Assembly: GCF_018618475.1 (NCBI RefSeq)
Contig: NZ_JACSMD010000001.1
Span: forward strand, 434,001-498,000
Direction of reading: 5' to 3'
Length of the DNA: 64,000 nucleotides
Origin: Exiguobacterium sp. s122
GTDB lineage: Bacteria > Bacillota > Bacilli > Exiguobacteriales > Exiguobacteriaceae
The notes under the pieces were generated by a model that worked only from the letters and a program-made list of their open reading frames with translations, was not told the origin of the DNA and did not search any database. This document shows positions 32,429-41,764 of the stretch, piece after piece (position 1 is the first letter of the stretch; each line of letters starts with the position of its first letter). A program made the position numbers and the translations under genes.

Positions 32429-35113
32429 ATGAAACGAATGGTGCAACGGACTGTTGCGACATTGCTCGCGCTCCTACTCGTCGTCTCGCTCGTCCCACCG
32501 CGCATTCATGCCGATGCCGGTGCCGGGATGAAGCAGGCGACACGGCTTGAAGCCGGAAAAGCAGTCGCCTTTACGACAGGCGTCGAACCGGTCAATACAT
32601 ACTGGTTCAAGATGGAACGAAACGGTCCAAGTGACATGACCCATATGGAGATTGTCATGGAAGCAACGAAACTCGCTCAAATTTCGGTCTATCCGAGCGC
32701 GGAGATGGCCGCGAAGGACGAGACGTTCTATCTGTATCGCTCAAGCGCCTCGAAAGAGGACGGCAAGGCGACGGTTCACCTCCCGTATGCATGGGAAGGA
32801 CCATACTATGTGAAAGTCGAGTATATGCCGATGGAGACGCCGGACATGTACCCGCCGGAAGAAAGCTTCTCGCTTGAGGAAGAGGAAGATTCGGAAGAAC
32901 CACCAGGTGAGCCGGATATGTCCGAGTTCGCCTCAGACATCGAGCTCGTCTATAATCCGGTTAAACTACCCGTGAAGTATGAACAACAAGAAGGCGGCAT
33001 GTGTGCCGTCGAAACGATCTTTACGTCAGGAAACGACAAAAAGACGATGCTCGAGTTGATTCGTCGCGTCCAGACAGGTGTCCTCAACCAGTCGGAGGAA
33101 GGGCGTGAGCTCGCGGCACTCTACTACCGCGCTTCGCCATATCTCGTCAAAGCGGTCACGTTCGATAAAACGAAACGTCAAGCGGCCTATCAAGACCTCG
33201 TGACGTTAAAACCGCTCTTGACGGCACTCGTCGACCAGAAACAGCACACGGTATCAGCGAAAGAGGCGACCGCGATTAACCGTCTGCACGGACTCGTCAA
33301 CCAGAGCGTACCGGAAGGCTTGAAGGCGGATATCGCGACGGTCGCAGGGAACGTCGGCATGGATCAACTCGCGGGCACACCGCTCACGGACGTGTTCAAC
33401 CGCGTTGGCATCACAGTGAACGTCTCGGACGCGCCGCGTTATATCGTCAAATACAAGTCGTCACCGAGCCAATCGATTGGCAAGATGAACGCGCTACGTG
33501 ACGTCTCGGCCGAACGTCTCTCAATCGGGGCATCGGGTGACCACTTCGCCCTCGTCGACGTCGAGGCTGCCACGTCGAAGACGCAAGCATCCGCCCAGGC
33601 GATGTTGAATAACGACCCGAACGTCGAGTATATCGAGCCAATCGAGAAATACTCCGCGTTCATGGCCGACCCGACGTACAGCTATCAATGGTCGGTCAAC
33701 AGCCGCTCCATCTTGAAGCCGTTCGCGGATGCGGGCATCGGGCTCGACAAGTATGAGGCACTTAAACTGAAGGCCCGTACTGTCAAAGTCGCCGTACTCG
33801 ATACCGGGGTCGACCACCGACTCCTCGACTTGAAAGGAAAAGTCGATGTCGCGAACGGCAAAAACTTCGTCGACCCGAACGGGGAAGGCGATGCGATCGA
33901 TGATCACGGTCACGGTACACACGTCGCCGGCGTCATTGCAGCTACGCAAAACAACGGCACATCGATGCGCGGCATGATGCCGAACGTCTCAATCTTGCCG
34001 GTCAAAGTACTCGATTCATGGGGTTCTGGGGAAACGGACCAAATCGCACTCGGTATCAAGTACGCTGTTGATGCAGGGGCGAAAGTCATCAACATGAGTC
34101 TCGGGGGTTCAGAGAGCCGCACGATCGGTTACATGTTGAAGTATGCCCATGACCGCGGCGTCATCGTCGTCGCAGCAACAGGGAACGACGGGCAGTCACT
34201 CGTCTCGTATCCGGCCTCATCGAAGTATACGATCTCGGTCGGCGCGACGAACACGTTCGGTCTCGTCAGCGACTATTCAAACTTCGGCATTAACGTCGAC
34301 GTCGTAGCTCCGGGATCGAAAGTCGCGAGTCTCGTACCGGATGGTAACGTCGTCTATATGGACGGGACGAGCATGGCGACACCACACGTCGCCGCGACAG
34401 TTGCACTTCTCGTATCACAGCACCCACGGATGACGGTCGAAGGTGCTCGCTCAATCCTTCGCCGTTCGGCTGAACCACTCGCCTTCACAGGTGGCGACGC
34501 GCCAAAAGATCCGCGCATGTCTGATGGGATGCAGTACGTGCTCGACGAGTTAGAGACGCCGCTTCTCCCGTACTATGACGTCGTCAGCGGATACGGGAAA
34601 GTAAACGTTTATCGTGCCGAGTCGATGCTTCAAATCGCGCCGAAGCCTGGTCGCGTGTTCGACAACGCGCCAGTGTTCACGGTCGCCGCGAAACCAGGAA
34701 CGGTCGTCAACGTCTATAACGGAACAAAACGTATCGGTTGGGGAACGGCTCGAAACGGAAACGTGACGATGTCGCTCTCGCCACAAAAACCGGGCACCGT
34801 GCTCCGTGTGACGTATACGAACGGTTCGCTCTTCACAGGCGAGCGCATCACGGTCGCGAAAGGACTCCGTCCGAACGCACCGACTGTCACGGCACCTCGT
34901 GCGAACGCGAAACAAGTGTCCGGGAAAGCACAAGCCGGCATGACGGTCGTCGTCCGAGACGCGCAAAAACGCGTCATCGGCAAATCGAAAGTGACACTGA
35001 ATGGTACGTACACGGCGAAGACGCGCGCATTGAAAAAAGGTGAGCGCTTATCCGTCCATGTGGAAGATGTGACGAAAAAAGTCAGCAAGATCACGACGGT
35101 CATCGTCAAATAA
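32429..35113 (+). CDS. Secreted subtilisin-like serine protease with Ig-like C-terminus
   Basis: An 894-residue exported protease. Signal peptide (about 1-29); N-terminal ~300 residues of unknown structure with an acidic patch; an inhibitor I9-like propeptide (PRYIVKYKSSPSQ to NDPNVEYIEP, about 335-405); peptidase S8 domain with catalytic D ~457 (AVLDTGVD), H ~495 (HGHGTHVAG) and S ~648 (DGTSMATPHVA). The end carries two Ig-like modules (about 750-894) like those in the exported proteins at 39688 and 49408. No sortase or SLH anchor, so it is released or held by the N-terminal region. Start behind AGAGGGA. Confidence 0.94.
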   Translation: MKRMVQRTVATLLALLLVVSLVPPRIHADAGAGMKQATRLEAGKAVAFTTGVEPVNTYWFKMERNGPSDMTHMEIVMEATKLAQISVYPSAEMAAKDETFYLYRSSASKEDGKATVHLPYAWEGPYYVKVEYMPMETPDMYPPEESFSLEEEEDSEEPPGEPDMSEFASDIELVYNPVKLPVKYEQQEGGMCAVETIFTSGNDKKTMLELIRRVQTGVLNQSEEGRELAALYYRASPYLVKAVTFDKTKRQAAYQDLVTLKPLLTALVDQKQHTVSAKEATAINRLHGLVNQSVPEGLKADIATVAGNVGMDQLAGTPLTDVFNRVGITVNVSDAPRYIVKYKSSPSQSIGKMNALRDVSAERLSIGASGDHFALVDVEAATSKTQASAQAMLNNDPNVEYIEPIEKYSAFMADPTYSYQWSVNSRSILKPFADAGIGLDKYEALKLKARTVKVAVLDTGVDHRLLDLKGKVDVANGKNFVDPNGEGDAIDDHGHGTHVAGVIAATQNNGTSMRGMMPNVSILPVKVLDSWGSGETDQIALGIKYAVDAGAKVINMSLGGSESRTIGYMLKYAHDRGVIVVAATGNDGQSLVSYPASSKYTISVGATNTFGLVSDYSNFGINVDVVAPGSKVASLVPDGNVVYMDGTSMATPHVAATVALLVSQHPRMTVEGARSILRRSAEPLAFTGGDAPKDPRMSDGMQYVLDELETPLLPYYDVVSGYGKVNVYRAESMLQIAPKPGRVFDNAPVFTVAAKPGTVVNVYNGTKRIGWGTARNGNVTMSLSPQKPGTVLRVTYTNGSLFTGERITVAKGLRPNAPTVTAPRANAKQVSGKAQAGMTVVVRDAQKRVIGKSKVTLNGTYTAKTRALKKGERLSVHVEDVTKKVSKITTVIVK

Positions 35114-35146
35114 AAAATCGGTCCTCTCGCGAGGGCCGATTTTTTT
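35113..35146. terminator. Bidirectional terminator
   Basis: Stem AAAAATCGG-CCTC / GAGG-CCGATTTTT with one mismatch, between the subtilase and the converging DUF4956 gene. Confidence 0.92.
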
Positions 35147-35149
35147 ATG

Positions 35150-35842
35150 TTAGAAGATTTCCGTATTCAAATAGTTGACGGACACTTTCAAATTGCCATT
35201 CATCTTGCGGAGCTCGTCGATAATTTGCTTGTCTTTGACGCCGTCTTTGTTTTGGACGATATAGACGAGCTGGATCATCGTGCCGAGGTTCGTCGTCTCG
35301 ACCGAACGGAGCGCGTAATACTTGTAGTGCGCCGACAGCACCCCGTCAAACGCCGTCTCGTCATGCAAGTTCTCGGGCACCGTGATCGACAGCCGCTTCT
35401 TGTCCGAGCCGCCGCGACCGAAGTCGAACGTATACAAGAGGAGAATGATGACCGACAGCGACACGGTGAACAGGATGGCGAGTATGTAGAAGCCGAGGCC
35501 GCACGAGATGCCGGCCGCCATGCCGAAGAAGATGAAGGCGATGTCTTTCGGATCGCTCATCGCGCTCCGGAAGCGGATAATCGAGAACGCCCCGACGAGT
35601 CCGAAAGCGACGGCGACGTTGTTGCCGATGACGATCATAATGACCGATACGGTGACACCCATGATGATGATCGTCTGGACGAACGATTGCGAGTAGCGGG
35701 CGCCGGTATGGGTCCGTTTATACAAATAAGCGATGCAAAGCGTCAAGATGAAGCTGAGGAAGATGGCTGCGGCCGCCTCGAGCACGGTAAGGCGCGAGGT
35801 GACGTCGGCGAGCTGGCGTACTTCGTTAAAGAAAGCGGTCAT
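35150..35842 (-). CDS. DUF4956 membrane protein
   Basis: A 230-residue protein with four membrane helices (about 22-42, 58-78, 85-125) and a soluble C-terminal domain. The loop GAFSIIRFRSAMSDPKDIAF is the signature of DUF4956, which is regularly encoded beside VTC-domain and CotH genes. The start overlaps the VTC gene by 4 bp. Function unknown; a role in moving or sensing polyphosphate or phosphoryl groups at the membrane is inference from context. Confidence 0.9.
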   Translation of the reverse strand: MTAFFNEVRQLADVTSRLTVLEAAAAIFLSFILTLCIAYLYKRTHTGARYSQSFVQTIIIMGVTVSVIMIVIGNNVAVAFGLVGAFSIIRFRSAMSDPKDIAFIFFGMAAGISCGLGFYILAILFTVSLSVIILLLYTFDFGRGGSDKKRLSITVPENLHDETAFDGVLSAHYKYYALRSVETTNLGTMIQLVYIVQNKDGVKDKQIIDELRKMNGNLKVSVNYLNTEIF

Positions 35843-36579
35843 GACAAAATCCTACCTTCACTTAAGTTTTCGTGTTCCAACAATTCGACACTCGTACAGA
35901 ACTTCGAGACGCTCTGTTTGTTGCATTCGAGGTCCGACAAGATGCGGGCGAGCCAGAACGGGACGACTTCAGACACTTTCACTTCAAGGACGACGAGCCC
36001 GGGGTCGATAAAGTGAAGCCCTTCTGGCCCATGCTCGATTCGGAGGTCATCGTTTCGACACATGAGGTTATAGTCGAACGTGACGCGGAGGTCTTTCTCG
36101 AACGTCCCGGAGAACGCTTGACGGTCATAGCTGACGACCGTGTTCGGCACCAGGTCGTACAAGTGTTGGAAATGGAGCGCTTCTTTCAAAATCTGCGGGT
36201 TCGACGCCTCGACCGTCTCGAGCGGTTTATGCGGGTCGCGCAAAATGTCGTACGCCTGATGGAGTGGAAGAATCGACCGGCGCTTGTTGACGACGTTTTT
36301 GAACTTCTGCTTCACTTCGATGAACGAAGCGCTGCCGAGGTCGGCTTGGTCGTACACCCGGAGACGCAACTTTTGGCGGAACGGGAGCTTGTTGCGCGTC
36401 TCGTAATAGATCGACTTGTCGCTTGAGTCGAAATAGAGGCTAACGATGTTATATTTCCCTTCGGGGTTGCCGTACGTATCATAATGCATGTAGGGCATGA
36501 TGAGCTCACGGAGCTCAAGGTACTTGGCAAATGGGATTAAATACTTGATCTCGTATCGCTTAAATATCTCTTGGGCCAC
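35839..36579 (-). CDS. VTC-domain protein, polyphosphate polymerase-like
   Basis: A 246-residue soluble protein with the VTC/CYTH-like tunnel fold. The motifs are KRYEIKYLI near the start, SLYFDSSD, KLRLRVY, FIEVKQKF (KxRxR and ExK basic/acidic residues lining the tunnel), RRS and VVLEVKVSE. Eukaryotic Vtc4 makes polyphosphate from ATP with this domain; bacterial versions are presumed similar. The start is a GTG at 36579 behind AAGGAGAG. It is the first gene of a two-gene operon with DUF4956 and divergent from the CotH gene. Confidence 0.88.
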   Translation of the reverse strand: MAQEIFKRYEIKYLIPFAKYLELRELIMPYMHYDTYGNPEGKYNIVSLYFDSSDKSIYYETRNKLPFRQKLRLRVYDQADLGSASFIEVKQKFKNVVNKRRSILPLHQAYDILRDPHKPLETVEASNPQILKEALHFQHLYDLVPNTVVSYDRQAFSGTFEKDLRVTFDYNLMCRNDDLRIEHGPEGLHFIDPGLVVLEVKVSEVVPFWLARILSDLECNKQSVSKFCTSVELLEHENLSEGRILS

Positions 36580-36592
36580 GGTGTCTCTCCTT

Positions 36593-36629
36593 CGTTAGGG
36601 ATTGTTAAAAAATTGTTAAGGTGTGTTAG
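36593..36629. promoter_or_regulatory. TGTTAA repeats, candidate Pho box
   Basis: CGTTAG, TGTTAA, TGTTAA and TGTTAG begin at 36593, 36603, 36614 and 36624, spaced 10-11 bp; on the minus strand they read TTAACA. B. subtilis PhoP binds direct TTAACA-like repeats with 11-bp period. They lie between the VTC and CotH genes. Confidence 0.5.
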
Positions 36630-36634
36630 AATTT

Positions 36635-36663
36635 AAGTATACTGTTACAATACACGATTCGCA
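36635..36663 (-). promoter_or_regulatory. Promoter of the VTC-DUF4956 operon
   Basis: On the minus strand TTGCGA, 17 bp, TATACT. The TTAACA repeats lie just downstream of the predicted start. Confidence 0.5.
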
Positions 36664-36695
36664 AACGTACATAGACGTCGGGAGGCTCGTATTAT

Positions 36696-38984
36696 ATGAA
36701 GGTATTAAAAATTGGAATATTGGCCGCCGTACTCGCCGGCACGTGGGGCGGCATGTATTATCTCGCCGAAGAGAACGCGACGGCCGGGGCGGCGTTCGAG
36801 GCGGCGCTGGCTGAAGAGTTGAATATACCGGTCGGCTCGTTCAATCAGAACAAGGTCCGGGGCGTCACGTCACTCGATTTATCTGGCTACGACTTGACTG
36901 ATTTGAAAGGGCTCGAGCATTTTCAGTCGCTCGAGACGCTCAACTTGTCCGGCAACCGCCTGACCGATGTGTCCATGCTCGAGAGCCTCCGTCATTTGAA
37001 AGTGGTCGACTTGAGCTTCAACCGATTGACGGACGTGCCGGAACTTCCGGACACGCTCGAGACGCTCAATTTAGAAGGGAACGACGTGAGCGACCTCTCG
37101 TTCTTACCAGCGTCCGAGACGCTCACGATGCTCAATTTGCGAGATAACGACGTCACCTCGCTCGAGGCGCTCGAACGGACACCGAACGTGACGCACCTGA
37201 ACGTTCGCGGCAATGCCGTCACCTCCATCGAACCGCTCCGAGGATTGACGGCGCTCGTCGACGTCAACTTGCGCGATAACCGCATCGCGGACTTTTCTCC
37301 ACTCGAGCGTCTCGACATCTCGGAACGGCTGTACGTGACGGGGAACGCAACGCATGACTACTCGAGCCTAAGTGGCATCGCCGAGCGCGTCACAGACCGC
37401 GACTTCGAACAGTTGCCAGACCGGCCGGTGTTCTCGGTCGACAGCGGCATCATCGCCCCCGGCACATCGCTCTCACTCGAGGCGGCAGACGGGGCCGACA
37501 TCTTCTATACGATTGATGGGAGCGACCCGACACCGGAGTCGACTCGTTATACGGCGCCGATCACGCTCGACCCGACGCTCACCGCGAACAACGCGGTGCT
37601 CTCGAACAGTCGAACGGCGACGAACCGAGTTCCGCCGACGTTCGAACGAGGGGCGACCGAACGTGCCCTCGTCATCCGGGCGATGAGCGTAAAAGACGGG
37701 GCGACGAGCGCCCTTTCGACGCGGACGTATGTACTCGACGCGGACTTGTTCACGTCGAACCTTCCTGTTGTCTCGCTCACGACGGACGCGAAGAACTTGT
37801 TCGATGAACGTATCGGCATCTATACGCCGGGTGACGTACCGGACGGCCCGCTCGAGCTCGGGCGTGGCAACTTTTTCGAGACGGGACGGGAATGGGAGCG
37901 ACCGGCTTACGTCGATTACTTTGAAGGCGGGGAGCATGTCTTCGGCCAAGATATCGGTATCCGCATCCATGGCGGGTTCTCCCGCGGTCTCGCCCAGAAG
38001 AGCCTCCGCTTGTATGCACGGAGCGAATACGGACAGAGCCGGTTTTACCACCCGTTCTTCCCAGGGAACGACGAGACTGAGTTTAATCGCCTGCTCCTCA
38101 GGAACGCCGGCAACGACTGGCAAGGGGCGATGCTCCGGGACGCGTTCATGCAGGAGCTCCTCAGTGAGCGACCGCTTGACTTCCAAGACTATCAGCCGAC
38201 AATCGTCCTCGTGAACGGGGAGTATTGGGGACTTCATAACTTGCGGGAACTGTATTCCCCGGACTATTTCGAGATCAAATACGACATCGACGAGACCGAG
38301 CTTGCCATTCTCGAGGCGGACCAGGACATGCCGGACGGCTTCGTCATCGAGTCGGGGCGAGACGCAGATTTGATTCACTACCGGGAGATGGTCCGTTTCG
38401 CCGAGACGAGCGACTTGAACGCGCCCGAGGCGTTCGATGAGCTCGAGCGCAGGATGGACGTCGATAACTTCTTGGAGTACGTCGCTTACCAGGCGTTTTA
38501 CGGAAATCTCGACAGCATGTTCAACAACTACGTCGTCTGGCGCAAGGCGACGGATTTGACGGACGATGACGTGTACGGCCATGACGGGCGTTGGCGCTGG
38601 GTCGTCTTCGACCTCGATCAAGGCTTCGCCGGGCGCTTGCCGCTCGAGGAGAGCGTCAACTACGACATGTTCGCCTTCTTGACAGGGCTTGGACCGGAAC
38701 ATGCGCTCTTCCGCTCGCTCATGGCGAGTCAGGAAGGGCAGGAGCGGTTCCTCGCCATCTTTAACGAACTGCTCGCCGGACCGTTCACACCGGAGGCGAT
38801 GACATCAAAACTCGACGAGGTCGCGAGCACGATCGCCCCGGAGATGCCGCGGCAAATCGCACGGTGGGGGAACATCCCATCGGTCGACGCGTGGGAGGCC
38901 GAACTCGCTGAGATGCGTCAGTTCGCCGAGCGTCGTCCGGCCGTCGTCCGTGAACAATTGAATACCCGTTTCGGGATCGAATGA
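36696..38984 (+). CDS. Exported LRR-CotH kinase protein
   Basis: A 762-residue protein. N-terminal anchor or signal helix (about 5-25), about seven leucine-rich repeats (about 58-230, units like LETLNLSGNRLTDVSML), a chitobiase-C-like beta domain with IFYTIDGSDPTPEST (about 250-345), then a CotH kinase domain (about 360-690) with GIRIHGGFSRGLAQKSLRLY, LVNGEYWGLHNLRE and WVVFDLDQGFAG. CotH proteins are secreted protein kinases; B. subtilis CotH phosphorylates spore coat proteins. It is divergent from VTC/DUF4956, an association seen in many bacteria. Substrate and location here are unknown; there is no sign of sporulation genes nearby. Confidence 0.88.
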   Translation: MKVLKIGILAAVLAGTWGGMYYLAEENATAGAAFEAALAEELNIPVGSFNQNKVRGVTSLDLSGYDLTDLKGLEHFQSLETLNLSGNRLTDVSMLESLRHLKVVDLSFNRLTDVPELPDTLETLNLEGNDVSDLSFLPASETLTMLNLRDNDVTSLEALERTPNVTHLNVRGNAVTSIEPLRGLTALVDVNLRDNRIADFSPLERLDISERLYVTGNATHDYSSLSGIAERVTDRDFEQLPDRPVFSVDSGIIAPGTSLSLEAADGADIFYTIDGSDPTPESTRYTAPITLDPTLTANNAVLSNSRTATNRVPPTFERGATERALVIRAMSVKDGATSALSTRTYVLDADLFTSNLPVVSLTTDAKNLFDERIGIYTPGDVPDGPLELGRGNFFETGREWERPAYVDYFEGGEHVFGQDIGIRIHGGFSRGLAQKSLRLYARSEYGQSRFYHPFFPGNDETEFNRLLLRNAGNDWQGAMLRDAFMQELLSERPLDFQDYQPTIVLVNGEYWGLHNLRELYSPDYFEIKYDIDETELAILEADQDMPDGFVIESGRDADLIHYREMVRFAETSDLNAPEAFDELERRMDVDNFLEYVAYQAFYGNLDSMFNNYVVWRKATDLTDDDVYGHDGRWRWVVFDLDQGFAGRLPLEESVNYDMFAFLTGLGPEHALFRSLMASQEGQERFLAIFNELLAGPFTPEAMTSKLDEVASTIAPEMPRQIARWGNIPSVDAWEAELAEMRQFAERRPAVVREQLNTRFGIE

Positions 38985-38986
38985 GG

Positions 38987-39007
38987 AAGACCGGCTTAGC
39001 CGGTCTT
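38987..39007. terminator. Terminator after the CotH gene
   Basis: Perfect stem AAGACCGGC / GCCGGTCTT with a TTA loop; short T run. Confidence 0.8.
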
Positions 39008-39153
39008 TCGATTAGGTATAAGAATATGGACAGGCGGGTAAAGACGGGAAGATGATTCATCGTTCATTTTTGGGATAAATTGGGTTTCGGTGAGTCCGAA
39101 TGAAGTCGGTGCGAAGTTTGTGGTATGATGAACGCTGAAAGGAAGGTACATCT

Positions 39154-39528
39154 ATGGAAACATTAAATATGAAACAACTATCTGACGACCGAGCCACGTT
39201 CCAAACGGGCGGAGACCTGGAGGCGATGCGGGGCATTATGCATGATTCGTTTCGTTACGTGGACTCGAGCGGCCGTCAGTTCGATAAAGAAACGTTTTTA
39301 GACCAGTTCGTCGACCCGACTTCCGTCCAATGGATCGCACAGGAGACGGTCACGTTTGATGAGACGGTGAAAGGTGACCTCGCCATCGTCCAACTGCTCC
39401 TCGAGGAGCGCTTCATCCTTGGGACGAACGCATATGAAGGGCGCTTTTGGGCGCTCCACCTTTATGTAAAAGAAGGCGACACATGGCTCTGGCAAGGTGG
39501 CCAAGCCACGATGATTCATGAAGTATGA
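39154..39528 (+). CDS. DUF4440/NTF2-like small protein
   Basis: A 124-residue soluble protein: helical start (METLNMKQLSDDRATFQTGG), FRYVDSSGRQFDKETFLDQF, and C-terminal strands ending WLWQGGQATMIHEV. It fits the SnoaL/DUF4440 fold and resembles the protein at 22233-22574 in layout. AAAGGAAGG precedes the ATG. Function unknown. Confidence 0.8.
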   Translation: METLNMKQLSDDRATFQTGGDLEAMRGIMHDSFRYVDSSGRQFDKETFLDQFVDPTSVQWIAQETVTFDETVKGDLAIVQLLLEERFILGTNAYEGRFWALHLYVKEGDTWLWQGGQATMIHEV

Positions 39529-39530
39529 GC

Positions 39531-39565
39531 GACAGGCATCTCCTTATTTGGAGGTGTCTTTTTTT
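39531..39565 (+). terminator. Terminator after the DUF4440 gene
   Basis: Stem CATCTCC / GGAGGTG and a seven-T run. Confidence 0.85.
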
Positions 39566-39687
39566 ATGTCTTCCAAAGATGAAAATCATACTCATAATTT
39601 AGAAATTTATGTACCTTTTCTAAAAAAAAATCCCATATAATAAAGCTGTTGTCTATTGCTACATTATTTTAGGAGGAATTCATTCAA

Positions 39688-41121
39688 ATGAAACAACCGA
39701 AGTACTTATCTCTCTTCCTCGCCGGTACACTGGTCATCGGCGGCTTCAGCCCGGCATTCGTCGCAGCTGAAGGTAACACAGAAACGGTCGAGCCTGTCGA
39801 ACAGACGGAAACGACAGAAACAGTCGAACAGCCGGAAACGGGTGAAACGATTGAGACACCTGTCTCGACTGAAACGCAAGAGGAGACGACGCCAGAAGTC
39901 GCAGCAGATGTGACAGCACCGAACGCACCGGTCGTCTCGGCACCGCTTCATACGTCGACGACTCTTACGATTCAAGGTGAAGTCGGCGCGAAAGCGGAAA
40001 TCCTCATCGCTGGAAAGACGTACGAACGCGTCATCCGCACGAACGGGGAAGCAGTCTTCTCGATGTCACCGCAACCAGTCGGTCGCATCATCGACGTCCG
40101 TTTAGTCGACGCAAGTGGAAATGTGAGCGAAACGACACGTGTCATCGTCGCAGAAGACGCGTCGGCTCGTCCGGCAGCACCGGTCATCGGAAAAGTGGAT
40201 AACTCATCACGTGCGATTGAAGTGAAAGGGACGCCAGGTCTCGCGGTCACGGTCACAGTTGGTGGGAGCACGTTCAACGGTACGTTCGATGCGAACGGAA
40301 ACTATCGTCGCGTCATCGCGCTTCAAAAAGTAGGGACGGTCCTTACGGCACAAGCGAAGAAACCAAACGGTGCACTCAGTGTGCTCGTGAAGTCGACAGT
40401 CGTCGCAGACACGGTTGCACCAAACAAAGCGCGTTTGTCACAAGCGGTCACAACAGTATCGAACGGGATCGCCGGCACGGCCGAGCCGCTCGCGACAGTC
40501 ATCGTCACAATCGACGGGAAAGCATACACGGCCCCGGTCATGTCGACAGGTAAGTTCGTCTTGCCGATTCCGAAACAACCGCTCGGCAAGAAGATGTCAC
40601 TCGTCGTCCGTGACGGTGCTGGCAACCGCAGTGCTGCTGAAACGCTCACGGTACAACATGCGCTCTTTAACAACTTCCACCGCGTCAACTTTGATGGGTT
40701 CCGATTGACGCTTCATAAAGAAGTATTCGCAACAAACGGATGGGTTCGCTACAACGAGACGTTCGCGCCACTCTTCTTTGATCGTCCGTCGAAAGCGAAC
40801 ATGGCCTTTTTGTTGAACTACATCGCTGAAGACGGCGAGATGGTCGACTTCAAACGACTTCGCATTCGTGTCGGGAACGCGTCGTTCGTCCACACGATTG
40901 ACCCTTACGATGTCAGTTACGATGAATACGATGATGGCTCAGTGGAAGAAACGTACTTGTTCGAACCAGACGCGAAGATGATTGCGTTCATTAAACAACA
41001 CGTCCGTCCTGAGAACCGCATCGTCATCACGATCGAAGGATATGAGTACGACTATGAGTGGGCGCTCCTCGGTGGCGAGAAGCGTGCCTTCATCCAGTCG
41101 CTCCAGTACGCTGGGTATTAA
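39688..41121 (+). CDS. Exported protein with Ig-like repeats
   Basis: A 477-residue exported protein. Signal peptide (about 1-27), a Thr/Glu-rich linker (about 28-75), three Ig-like modules (about 78-155, 157-235, 240-320) with units such as GTAEPLATVIVTIDGKAYT, and a C-terminal beta-rich domain of ~150 residues I do not recognise. It lacks sortase, SLH and LysM signals. The Ig-like modules resemble those in the subtilase and the repeat protein at 49408. AGGAGG precedes the ATG. Likely a surface or matrix protein. Confidence 0.82.
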   Translation: MKQPKYLSLFLAGTLVIGGFSPAFVAAEGNTETVEPVEQTETTETVEQPETGETIETPVSTETQEETTPEVAADVTAPNAPVVSAPLHTSTTLTIQGEVGAKAEILIAGKTYERVIRTNGEAVFSMSPQPVGRIIDVRLVDASGNVSETTRVIVAEDASARPAAPVIGKVDNSSRAIEVKGTPGLAVTVTVGGSTFNGTFDANGNYRRVIALQKVGTVLTAQAKKPNGALSVLVKSTVVADTVAPNKARLSQAVTTVSNGIAGTAEPLATVIVTIDGKAYTAPVMSTGKFVLPIPKQPLGKKMSLVVRDGAGNRSAAETLTVQHALFNNFHRVNFDGFRLTLHKEVFATNGWVRYNETFAPLFFDRPSKANMAFLLNYIAEDGEMVDFKRLRIRVGNASFVHTIDPYDVSYDEYDDGSVEETYLFEPDAKMIAFIKQHVRPENRIVITIEGYEYDYEWALLGGEKRAFIQSLQYAGY

Positions 41122-41147
41122 TAATAGAAGAAAGTTGCAAGCGAGAG

Positions 41148-41179
41148 AGCTGTCGGCCACGTGCCGGCGGCTTTTTTTT
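41148..41179 (+). terminator. Terminator after the Ig-repeat gene
   Basis: GC-rich stem AGC-G-CGGC / GCCG-CGGCT with mismatches, then eight T. Confidence 0.85.
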
Positions 41180-41764
41180 GTGTCCGAGCACAACGAGATA
41201 GGGTCAAAAGGCATTCCATCAAATTTAAACTAGGCGATTTGATTCATTTTTAAAAGTTTGGTCAATGTAAAAATAAGGATGAAAAAATGGCTGTTTTTAT
41301 GCAAATCAAATTTTAAACATGGAAATTATACATTAATCCAAATAAAGGTATTTAATATCCTTTTAAAGGTATATAAATCATGAATTATTCACAAACGGCT
41401 TAAAATCGGCATTTTTCGACTCGTTTCGACATTTTAAAAAGAGGGAAATTGCTTATTGAATAATCTCCAAAGCTCCAAAATTTAAAATCATTCCCACTTT
41501 TGCGAAAAAAAACGCTTGTGCTAGTTGGAAGCGTTATGTATATTATGGATGTAAGGTTTTCCAAGTTCATACTTGGTAAATTGTTCAAGAGTCACATCTT
41601 GAAAAATACCTACTAGTTTCGGTGAAGCTCAAGACCTAAAGGATCAGGCTGGATAAGTCGTTCGGTTGAATGGCGTATACATATGGAATCGTTTAGTGGG
41701 GGGAGCGGAGCTTGCAAGCTGGTAGCGCAAAATCGCAACATACCAAAGGGAGGATTTACACAAG
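41180..41764 (+). promoter_or_regulatory. Long leader region of the S-layer-like gene
   Basis: About 585 bp with no gene; the first 330 bp are very AT-rich. A promoter TTGTGC (41516-41521), 17 bp, TATATT (41539-41544) predicts a 5' untranslated region of ~215 bases. That leader has two tight hairpins, CCAAG/CTTGG (41561-41576) and TTCAAGA/TCTTGAA (41584-41603), and a 12-bp palindrome AGCTTGCAAGCT (41709-41720). Long structured leaders often stabilise S-layer mRNAs. Confidence 0.6.

Noticed and set aside
35147-36016. Long plus-strand ORF across the DUF4956 gene.
   Set aside because: Antisense shadow of DUF4956 and VTC genes, whose domains are clear; composition is typical of shadow frames.
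37473-38702. 409-codon minus-strand ORF inside the CotH gene.
   Set aside because: Shadow of the well-supported LRR-CotH gene; no ribosome site and no recognisable domain.
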